From Lingula anatina (lineage: Eukaryota > Brachiopoda > Lingulata > Lingulida > Lingulidae), in the NCBI RefSeq assembly GCF_001039355.2, contig NW_019776059.1:33283-67578 (forward strand): DNA of 34,296 bases, in the 5' to 3' direction. The notes beneath the pieces were generated by a model. That model ran no database searches. It saw only the letters and a list, made by a program, of their open reading frames with translations, and had not been told where the DNA came from. The position numbers were made by a program, and so were the translations under genes. The stretch's first letter is position 1. Every line of letters begins with the position of its first letter. Positions 1 to 8,479 of the stretch are shown here, piece after piece.

Positions 1-200
<200 letters not shown>

Positions 201-312
201 CAGATAGATGGTGAAAGACATAGAGAGATGTAGTGAGAGCAGTGGCGGCCCAGTGGGGGGGTGGGGGGGGCTTTGCATCAGCGAAACAAAAAAGTGAAAA
301 AATCGTTAAAGA

Positions 313-541
313 TACAGCTGAGGACAAAATTATTACCCCTCCCCCCCCTCCAGGAAAAATCTGTTCCTTTTCAACTAATTTTCAAGCACTTATTACAGAA
401 CAAAGAAATTTGAACACAATATTTTTAAACAAACTTGCTTTATTTTGGAGGTTTACATTCTTTTATTTCAGACACAGAAATGTAATTTTTTAACAAAACT
501 AAAAATTCACCAAGGTCAAAATTATTAGTCTTCCCCCCCTT
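313..541 (-). mobile_element. Tc1-type inverted-repeat end with internal direct repeats (IR/DR)
   Basis: A TA dinucleotide at 313-314 is followed by CAGCTGAGGACAAAATTATT, typical of Tc1/mariner ends. A close copy, AAGGTCAAAATTATTAG, lies at about 513-529, next to the transposase stop codon. Two related direct repeats about 200 bp apart within one terminal repeat is the IR/DR arrangement known from Sleeping Beauty-like Tc1 elements. C-runs follow both copies. The element is degraded, and the opposite end is not seen in matching orientation. Confidence 0.7.
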
Positions 542-760
542 TTAATAGTCAACTGTGTATCCTTTCTGGTTGATAACAGCCTGTAGTCGCTTGCGGTAGT
601 TTTGGGCAAGCTTCTGACACACCTCCTGGGGAAATTTAGCCTATTCTTCTTTGGCAAATCTTTCTAGTTCCATTAGACTTGATAGTTTTCTGGCATGAAC
701 CCTAGTCTTCAGTTCATCCCACAAATTTTCTATTGGATTCAAGTCCGGGCTTTGGGCAGG
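542..760 (-). pseudogene. Tc1-like transposase, C-terminal fragment (minus strand)
   Basis: The minus strand reads about 72 codons from [18 protein letters not shown] to a terminal KGYTVDY followed by TAA at 542-544. This is the C-terminal part of a Tc1 DDE transposase, including the third catalytic acidic residue (E of PIENLW). A TAG at 641-643 replaces the Trp usually found after the EE pair (KEEW in relatives), so the fragment is dead. It ends abruptly at 760, where a plus-strand fragment of the same gene begins. It is followed by Tc1 terminal-repeat sequence at 313-541, consistent with the 3' end of a Tc1 copy. Confidence 0.85.
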
Positions 761-940
761 ACCACGACCCTAAACATACTTCCATTCTGGTGAAGACCTA
801 CCTCCGGAAGGCCAAAGTGAATGTCATGGACTGGCCTGCCTTAAGCCCGCATGTGGATTTAATAGAAAATTTGTGGGATGAACTGAAGACTAGGGTCCAT
901 GCCAGAAGACCATCAAGTTTAATGGAACTAAAACGTCTAA
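757..940 (+). pseudogene. Tc1-like transposase, C-terminal fragment (plus strand)
   Basis: From CAG at 757 the plus strand reads QDHDPKHTS, then [20 protein letters not shown] and RVHARRPSSLMEL. These match the catalytic-core D (QDNDPKHT) and E (PIENLW) blocks of Tc1 transposases; NP before IENLW has become DL. Similarity stops around 940, and the remaining frame to 1014 is unrelated. There is no start and no N-terminal helix-turn-helix part. It overlaps the minus-strand fragment by only four bases, so the two form a divergent fusion. Non-functional. Confidence 0.85.
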
Positions 941-2385
941 AACATTTGACTGTGACCTATCAACACTATGTTCTTTTGCTAAAATGGATAACACTAAGTC
1001 GAATATTTAATTAATGACTTAATATTACGAAACACTTTGAGCAACTAAAGTAATGACGTGCATTTTAATTAAAAAAAAAAAATCCGGCGACACTTAGACT
1101 GCATTTCCAGAGACTTAGACCCCATTCCCACAGATTTTAGATCGATCTATCCCCGTGGGGAGTCTCACTAGAATACTTTCAGCTTAGCCGGTGTGAAAGG
1201 AATGCATGTTCCCCAGGAATGAAGGTCCGTTCCTGGGAAAACATGTCCTATGGACGTGCGTTCCCTAGGATGTACTGTCCTACCCGGACCTAGTTTCCCA
1301 GCTCTATTTATACGCAGCTAGGTCATGTATTCCTGTCGGACATAATTTCCTTTCACATATACACAGAAACGCAAGTCCTGCATAGTTAATGTCCGTACAA
1401 CAATGATAAACACGACGCCATAAGTATCGGTAATTTTGATTTCGCTGGCAGCAGCTTCCACATAGGCTCATGAGTAAGACGGCTGGATAAGATAACCAAC
1501 ATCGTAAAGAAACGTTAGTGAGTTCGAATCCTCAGCAGCGATGTTACTCTATATGCAAGTGTTATCCCAATTTATTATCCTTTTCAACGAACTAAACGCA
1601 CTTTATTTTGTTATACAATTTGGATTATTTTGATGAGGCGAGATATTAAATGTTTGATTTAAATATCATCATTTTTTAACGATGAGATATTTTAAAATTC
1701 CTTTAATAAACTCAAGGGAGATTGTACGAGCCCGTGGTCGAATTTCTTTGGATAGGTGGACGCATAAAAGCATATGCTTTCTACTGTAATATAAAAATCC
1801 AAAGAATTAAAATGGGAAATTCGGGATCCATATGAAAGGCAAAAAATACCCTGTGAAAAATGTTAAGACTGATAGTAAAATGCATATATAAACAATAACA
1901 GACACATTCAATTTATTTATCATGCAATTATACACGTTTCATTAACATTCTCAAACTGCATATGATGTTTCTCTAACTATAAATATTCTAAGTGATTATC
2001 AAGGCGCCAAGTATGAAATAATTAACTGTCACCCGAACAATATGTTTACCAGTTCCAGAACAGCTCGAACCCCATCGAGGAAGTGTTCAACACGTAATTG
2101 TAAATGAGTATATCGCGAGAGGGTGGCTGTGTATTATTTCACACACCCGTATTTCACCGAAAAACACCCCGTAAGACGTATAATGTGATGTGTATAAGGA
2201 CAAAAAACATATTGGTTAGAAATGGGTATGAGCCAAAATCCAAAGCTGTGTACCCCAGACATACAGTTGTATGTGAATGGCAGATAAACAACAATTAAGG
2301 CATTAATTTAATGTGAAGAGATATTTCAAAAGGTGCAGTGAATGGCGCGAATCTCATATTTTTTCATATTTAATCGGAAATAAAA

Positions 2386-2387
<2 letters not shown>

Positions 2388-2469
<82 letters not shown>
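2388..2469. repeat. (TA)n microsatellite
   Basis: Uninterrupted TA dinucleotide array of about 82 bp, inside the 2 kb inverted-repeat element. Confidence 0.97.
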
Positions 2470-2471
<2 letters not shown>

Positions 2472-2827
2472 TAAATCTAATCTTAATTTGTAGTCATTTT
2501 TTTCGTGTATTTAAAATACTGTATCTTTTGTTAGCCGAATGAAGTGTGTACAGGGGTACATGTATACAAATAATTATAATAAGCGTAATAACATTCTTAA
2601 ACATCACGTTTTAATGTTTTAAAATTAACACATCATTCATATGAAAATGTCAGAGGGCATCTATTACTAGTCTAGTTGGGAAAATTTGTCCGACTAGGAC
2701 ATCGATACTTGTCTGCAGGACTTAGAATACTAAGTAATGGGTGTCCACTGGACTTTAAATCCCAGGAAATTATGTCCGAGGACATGCGTTCCTAGGAATG
2801 GGCGACCCAGGACATGCATTCCCAGGG

Positions 2828-2957
2828 CAGCAATATAGTGCGAACCCCCAGGGAGTTAGGTCGATCTAGTTGGATCGATCTAAATCTTTGGGAACGCGCT
2901 CTTAGATCGATCAATCTGGATCGACCTAACTCCCTGGGGGTTCACGCTAAATTGCTG
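2828..2957. repeat. 130 bp hairpin / fold-back
   Basis: CAGCAATATAGTGCGAACCC at 2828 is mirrored by the reverse complement of GGTTCACGCTAAATTGCTG ending at 2957. The arms, about 55-60 bp with a few mismatches, contain CCCCCAGGGAGTTAGGTCGA and a GATCGATCTAA block. The loop is near 2882-2898. The GATCGATCTA motif is shared with the ends of the surrounding element, so this is probably a nested related terminal repeat or mini-element. Confidence 0.8.
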
Positions 2958-3499
2958 TCAGCCGAGCGCGCACGACAGTTTATTACCCCCTTACGACTTT
3001 TAGTAGGCGGGACAGACATTTAAGCCGGTTAAGCTGACACCAATCTAGTGAGACCCCAGGGGAATAGATCGATCTAAATATCTATGGGAATGGGGTCTTC
3101 TATTTATTGAGTCATTTAAATAAACATTCAAAACATTATCTGAGACGTAAGACACCATACTCGCTTCCTGACAAGTTACAGTTTTTCTACTTTAGTAGAA
3201 ATTAACTAGATCGATTGGAAAATGTGAGATGGTTTTTCGAGCGACAGGAGCGAAGTTTAATGTTAAGTACGTGTATGTTGTATGATAACAGATAGAACTA
3301 GTAATTATTATTCCATTTTGTACTTTGTTAGACTCATGTTAGCTTATTAATAATAAATTGTTAAATTGACCTATATGCTGAGGTGTTGTCTATCTTGCGG
3401 TTTATATTTTTTGTTGTTTTTTTTATTATTTTTACTTTATTTTATTTATTTATTTATTTATTTATTTGGTCATCTATATTATTTTGTTTTATTTTATAT

Positions 3500-4772
3500 A
3501 TGGAAGATAATCAGCCACTAGTATTAAGAAGGCGTTTCGAACCCTTGGATACAGCTTTTTGTTGCATTTTTTCGACAGATCACAATGCCCAGGATTCCCC
3601 TGGTGCCTCAACGTCTAGCTATGATCTTCCTGGAGGTTTACCAGATACGCTCTCAAGTCAGTTAAACATTTCAAGACGCAAGAAACCCAAATACAAACAA
3701 TTTACTGAATTCCTGTCAAATTCTTTCCATAGTGCGTACTTTATAAAGGACGCAAGCCCCGAAACTTCCTGCGCCGTCACAGAGCTGGTTCAGGGAACGT
3801 GGCAAAGCAAAAAAACAGGGCGCGGGCAAGACACACGAAACCTTGACCACACCTATATTGTGGTTAAGAAAGTCGAGGTCATCAAAAACGAAGGTTTACT
3901 TGAGCGTTATAAAACTACCAAGCGGCAGCACCGCTTACGTCGAACACAGGGCCGCTTAAAACCTTATTATTACGTGGATCCCACAATGAAAAAGCCCATG
4001 ACTGTCGAGACCGAATCCCCTGTATTAGATACACTAAATGAGGACATCAATGAACAGTACTTATTTCATGGAACAAAGAGTGCAAACATCCCATCTATAT
4101 GCGCTATGGGGCCAGATTTCAGGATTGCTCGCAAAGGAATGTTTGGTCGAGCAATTTATCTGACAGAGAGCGCCACCAAAGCGGATCAGTACGCAGGTAA
4201 GTCGAGGTGGGCATGGAGTACGCATACGTAAGAATAAGCGTACTACTGCTCATTTTAGTTTTCTTATTGTCGTTTCTTATCACTATTGTCGTTTTAATAA
4301 CTTTTAAGTAGAAGGGTTATGCATGTATACTTATTTTGCCTTTAGGGGTCTTTCAGCAAAACAGAACAAAAAATTAGACAAATAAATAGATAAATTTGAA
4401 TAATAAAATAAAGAATAATTCCAATTTATTCGTATTTTATAAGCCATCGGATAACCAAAACATTTTCCTTGTACTGAATTGCCTAATTCTGTTTCAACTC
4501 AGACGAGATGGACAGCAGACGAACTGAAGACCTCCAAATCCTAATTTACCGCGTTCTTCTCGGCAATGCCTACCACTGCGAGGAACAGCAGGTATTTAAG
4601 AGGCCGCCTTGCGTCTGTGGGGAGAAGATTTGTCGTGACCATCACGAGACCTTCGACTCCGTGATATGTGATACCAGGAAATTATTCCGGGAATTCCTCC
4701 TGTTCACGGCGGACCAGTGTTACCCAGAATACATCGTGACCTATGACCGCATTGATCAATTCCAGGCCAGAG
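3500..4772 (+). CDS. PARP-type ADP-ribosyltransferase catalytic domain (two exons: 3500-4196, 4503-4772)
   Basis: Exon 1 starts at ATG 3500 (MEDNQPLVLRRRF; upstream in-frame sequence is T-rich and low-complexity) and ends at GTAAGT (4197). Exon 2 runs from an AG at 4501-4502 to GTATGT (4773). Both junctions are phase 1 and give QYAD-EMDS. Residues 1-~85 look disordered; ~110-322 are the catalytic domain. The triad of classical PARPs is visible: His190 in LFHGTKS, Tyr220 in FGRAIYLTESATKADQYA, and Glu308 in CYPEYIVTYD. H-Y-E is typical of members able to add ADP-ribose to Asp/Glu and extend chains from NAD+. The acceptor-loop region resembles tankyrase/PARP14-type sequences and has Cys269, Cys271, Cys276, His279 and His280 clustered. 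No WWE, macro, ankyrin or zinc-finger domain is visible. No stop follows the domain before the donor, so coding continues into another exon; reading through instead would end at 4915 inside a TA repeat. Confidence 0.85.
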
Positions 4773-4830
4773 GTATGTTCAGTCGAACAGTCAATGAATT
4801 TATCAATCCACCAGTAGAGCAGTTGGTTCA

Positions 4831-4832
<2 letters not shown>

Positions 4833-4892
<60 letters not shown>

Positions 4893-5257
4893 CATGTACT
4901 TTTATTTACAAATGATCACCTTACAGGTGTATATAGTTATAAACGGTGTTTTTTATTCTAGATACCACGTCTAACATGATTAATGGTTCAAAAAATAGTG
5001 GTGTGAATATACACATTTGATGGCGTCTTTTCAATTTAATAGACATTTCTTTACATCTGTAGAAATCACAATGAAACATAGGATTTGAGGGGGTACCTGT
5101 TATAAATTTGACTAAATGGTATAAAATGTATATATATTTTCCTACTATTTTGTATTTTTTTAACCATTAATCATGTTAGACATGGTATCTAGAATAAAAA
5201 AGCACTAGTTATAACAATTTACACATGTGAGCTGATCATTTGTAAATAAAAGTACAT

Positions 5258-5327
<70 letters not shown>
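4833..5327. mobile_element. Fold-back element bounded by TA arrays
   Basis: Left arm 4892-4997 (CCATGTACTTTTATTTACAA onward) is the reverse complement of right arm 5153-5259 at roughly 85-90% identity, including TTTTTTATTCTAGATACCA and TCTAACATGATTAATGGTT. Each outer end abuts a (TA)n tract: 4833-4890 and 5261-5327. There is no ORF. It lies in the presumed intron just downstream of PARP exon 2. The TA tracts could be target sites that expanded or part of the element itself. Confidence 0.8.
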
Positions 5328-5329
<2 letters not shown>

Positions 5330-5457
5330 TTTTGTTAATGTATAAATGTATTTGTATGTTCATCGATTGACAAAAGTCTTTAAAGAGGCCTGGAAAAAAA
5401 ACATCAGATTAAAAACAATTCAAGGAATACTAACTCGACTTTATATGTTGATTTTAG

Positions 5458-5540
5458 CCGTGCCTCAACTGCCGGTGACGTCACTTTGTCTAAGAGCTGC
5501 CGATCATTCTCTCTTCATGGAGGAAGCTTACAAGGACGAT
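5458..5540 (+). CDS. Possible linker exon between PARP and caspase domains
   Basis: The branch-point-like TACTAAC at about 5428-5434 and a T-rich tract end in TTGATTTTAG at 5448-5457, a convincing 3' splice site. Joined in phase 1 to the PARP exon at 4772, the frame reads AVPQLPVTSLCLRAADHSLF then MEEAYKDD. A phase-0 break at 5540 (GAT, then GTGTGT) would connect directly to VYRNCSLPRG of the caspase exon at 7502, matching the usual caspase start pattern (acidic-x-Y...PRG). The donor GTGTGT is weak; GTAAAA at 5545 is an alternative in the wrong phase for that junction. No domain is recognised. This exon is inference from splice signals and phase only. Confidence 0.4.
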
Positions 5541-5652
5541 GTGTGTAAAACCCACCTTCTCTCTCTCTCTCCAACATTCCTCCTTCCCTCTTATAGTATT
5601 ATCTCTCTCTCTCTCTTTATGTCTCTCTGCATTTCGTCTTCGTCACTGCTAT

Positions 5653-6016
5653 CCAGCGGGCAAATTATGTTGTTTTAACGTTGAAACAACGTTGAACCAT
5701 AACGTTGAAAAGACATTGAATAAACGTTGGATTTGCAAGTTGTGTCAACCTCAGATAACAACGTTGTATCAACGTCAGAAAACAATGTTATATCAACCCC
5801 ACCCAGCGGGGAAATTAGCAGTAGGACATGTTTGATGGCTAAATATATGTAGGGTATAAATGTATGGCCTTTAAGTTAAAATTCCCAAGGTTTAAATTAA
5901 TATATATATATATATATATATANACCGTTGATTTAACTTTGAATTTAGGTAGATCAACGGCAATTCAACGTATCAACCTGTTTTCAACGTTGATCCAACG
6001 CAACTATGCCTGCTGG
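5653..6016. mobile_element. Palindrome-rich MITE with AACGTTGA repeats
   Basis: CCAGCGGGCA at 5653 is mirrored by TGCCTGCTGG ending at 6016, with further imperfect pairing inward (ATTATGTTG against CAACGCAACTAT). Between them the words AACGTTGA, CAACGTTG and close variants recur at least ten times, mostly near the two ends. A second CCCAGCGGGGAAATTA copy at about 5802 suggests nesting or a partial duplicate. TA dinucleotides flank both ends. The centre holds a short TA array and an N at 5923. No coding capacity. Confidence 0.55.
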
Positions 6017-7501
6017 GTACGTACTGTTGCTGTAGATGGTTCGGGCATTTAACGGTTTTACAGGTAAAAATGTTGTTAAGAGTGCGAATGTTTAACAGCA
6101 TTCTAAGTAAATACCATTGTTAAAAAGGCGGCATTCCTTACAGTGGGCTAACTAGTCTGCGCGTCAAATATGGCGACCCACTAACATCCCAAGAAATGCA
6201 CTGCATGACGTCACGCCTAGCCCACTGCGCATGCGTGCATAATTAATGAGTTGCTAGATTGCCATAGGAAAATGAATGGGTTCGCGATTCGTGGGTAATT
6301 CGTGATAATTGACAAACTAACGGCCTGATGCCGATAGACAGCAACGCTGTACTATGCTTCAAGCAACTCCTGACTAAATATCGCTAGGGTTTTTTTAAAA
6401 AAATTATGTTGTACACACGTACTAAGAAGTTTGCCGTGCATTGCCTAGCCTACCCTCAGCAAAATGCAATTATTTTTAGAAATAGTGATTTTAGACAGTA
6501 GATTCACTCAGAAACAAAGGCAAACTAATCTGATGCCGATAGCACCAGCAGATGGCAGCACCATACAGAGTCTGATTAAAAACTTTCATGGCAATTGAAG
6601 AACTTTTACCACTGTACAATGGAGTCCACAAAAAAAAAAGCACTTGGCACAAATTTAAAACTGCCCAGTGCAAGGCCAAGTATTCAGTCAGTATTTTCAA
6701 TCATATTATCAGATTCTACATAAATTGACTGACAATATCACTATATAATTAATCTCTAATCCAAAATTCCCATCATCATTTAGTAATTATGCAAAATTCT
6801 TCTTTCAGATTGCTATTTATTTTAATTTTTAATGCTGCAACTGTTCCAAAATAATCTTGTAGTAAAGGAAAAAATGCAAAAAAGAAGTGGAAGACCAATT
6901 TAACCCAAATTATTCATTTATTTGAATATAAAAAGAATAAGATCACGATTTAACAATTTAACATAATATTTCATGAACTCTTTCATGAATAACATATTAA
7001 ACAAAAATAAAAGTTATAAATTAGTGGTAATGGCTTATTCTGGAATATACTGGAATATATGACCTATATGCACATCACCTGTACCTGACTTGGTACAGTA
7101 TAGTTACTACTTGGATACAGATTTAGATTTAATAATGTAACAATAAGAACAATATATATTACAATAAACTTCTCTGCACATGTCAGACGCTTGTTACCAT
7201 GAACAAACACTACTTGACAATGGGCTGCTCCTTGAGCACTTATCACAGGGTCTGTGTGCGATGCCATTGTTGTGCTGTGATTGGCTAGTTGAGTCACGTG
7301 AAGCCCTACTGTAGCGCCCTCGCGTATCGCGTGAATGCTGCGCATTTCTGATCATGAAAGCTTGCTGTCTACTCCGCTAATAAACACTGAATAGATTCAC
7401 CGTGGGGAAGTGTTCAAGTGGGTCGGCCATATTTGACCCGCAGACCAGTTAGTTCACTTTTCTAATTGCGGCTAAAATCTCACTATGCTGTCTACTTTCA
7501 G
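6017..7501. other. Non-coding interval upstream of the caspase exons
   Basis: No recognisable gene. If the fusion model is right this is intron. Contents: a 10 bp inverted pair CAGTGGGCTA/TAGCCCACTG (6141-6150, 6218-6227) around CpG-rich sequence; a short direct repeat around CTGATGCCGATAG (about 6325 and 6530); AT-rich DNA at 6700-7060; and a CpG-richer patch at 7240-7450 with an ATTGG box, a CACGTG E-box and several CGCG words. Confidence 0.5.
7240..7450. promoter_or_regulatory. CpG-richer patch with CCAAT/E-box words, possible promoter
   Basis: In an AT-rich setting this 210 bp patch is rich in CpG (GCGCCCTCGCGTATCGCGTG) and contains GATTGGCTAG (inverted CCAAT box) and TCACGTGA (E-box). 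It lies just upstream of the first clear caspase exon. It could be a separate promoter for the caspase, which would argue against a PARP-caspase fusion, or an unrelated CpG patch. No TATA or initiator was assigned. Confidence 0.25.
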
Positions 7502-8412
7502 GTCTACAGGAACTGTAGCCTGCCGCGTGGGCGCACTATAATCATCAACAACATCAATTTCCACTACCATGAGAAGAGGGTCGGGTCTGAGATGGACTGT
7601 AAGGCGTTGGTAGAGCTGATGGAACAGATGAGTTATACTGTTATTGTGCATAATGATCTGACCGCTCAGGTGAGCTGGTGTGCGTGTGTGCGTACGTGTG
7701 TGTGTGTGTGCTTTCGTTCTTTTTTCAGTGCGTGTCTGTGTGTGCGTGTTTGTGTACGCGTGTTTGTACATGCGCATTTTTGGGCATGTGCGTGTATGTG
7801 CGAGGATGCGTGTATGTGCGTGCATGTTTGTTTGTTATTTTATTTGTGTACATATATGTGAATTAGTAAACAATTATATTACGTATTATTCAATCGTTTC
7901 AGTCAGTATATAATAATTTATAACCTGTACATTATGTTTGTTATAATTTAAGGGGATCTTTGATGTGATGGAGACTGAAAGCCAACAAGCCACTGGCCTA
8001 GTGATTCCTTCATCGTCTTCATTCTGAGTCACGGTATGAGTAACTCAGTGTACGGGACAGATGGCTACAGCTTGCCGTACAGTATGATCTACATGCACTT
8101 TACCACCCACAGCTGCCCCGCCCTGGCGGGAAAACCAAAAATGTTTTTTATTCAGGCGTGCCAAGGAAGTAAATCAATAAGTCAATTCCAGGATAGTTAT
8201 TGTATGAGTGCATTTGCAAACTGGTTAATATAATTTGTAAAAAGTCTTTTCTTGGAACGAAATTGTTTGTTGACCGAAACTAAGAATACGAGAACTTTTA
8301 TGTTGTCAACAAACATATTCTAGATTTATTATTAAATATCGCAGTTGACTGTATTTCGGTAAATGACTAAATTTTGCTTTTTATAACTTGAAAAATAATG
8401 AAAAAAAAAATG

Positions 8413-8479
<67 letters not shown>

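Larger units (their letters stand above)
1118..3097. mobile_element. ~2 kb DNA element with ~85 bp terminal inverted repeats
   Basis: The left end (1118, GACCCCATTCCCACAGATTT onward) is matched by the reverse complement of the right end (ending 3097), with shared GATCGATCTAT, TCTCACTAGA and CAGCTTA-CCGG blocks over about 85 bp. Inside these, blocks around GGACATGCRTTCC recur in inverted orientation at about 1200-1290 and 2780-2825 as subterminal repeats. No transposase is recognisable; the short frame at 2104-2298 resembles nothing I know. The interior also holds a TA array and a hairpin. No clear target duplication was found, so the exact ends and superfamily are open. Confidence 0.65.

Noticed and set aside
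1441-1545. tRNA-like box B (GAGTTCGAATCCTC) with a CGCTG/CAGCG pair at the outer ends, possible tRNA or SINE head
   Set aside because: The T-arm stem does not pair properly, no clear A box or anticodon arm is found, and the outer pair spans about 100 nt. Too weak to call.
3383-3499. Hydrophobic N-terminal extension upstream of the PARP start
   Set aside because: It is in frame but has no ATG and is translated from T-rich TTTA repeats; a 5' UTR is the simpler reading.
4773-4915. Read-through of PARP exon 2 to a stop at 4915
   Set aside because: It would add a poly-Ile-Tyr tail from the TA array; the GTATGT donor at 4773 is a better end. Kept as an alternative in the fusion finding.
6141-6227. 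10 bp inverted pair CAGTGGGCTA/TAGCCCACTG as a tiny MITE
   Set aside because: No target duplication and no further pairing inward; may be chance.
7472-7913. Several Cys/Val- or Thr/His-rich open frames on both strands
   Set aside because: They come from the GT-rich tract in the caspase intron or are the antisense of the caspase exon.
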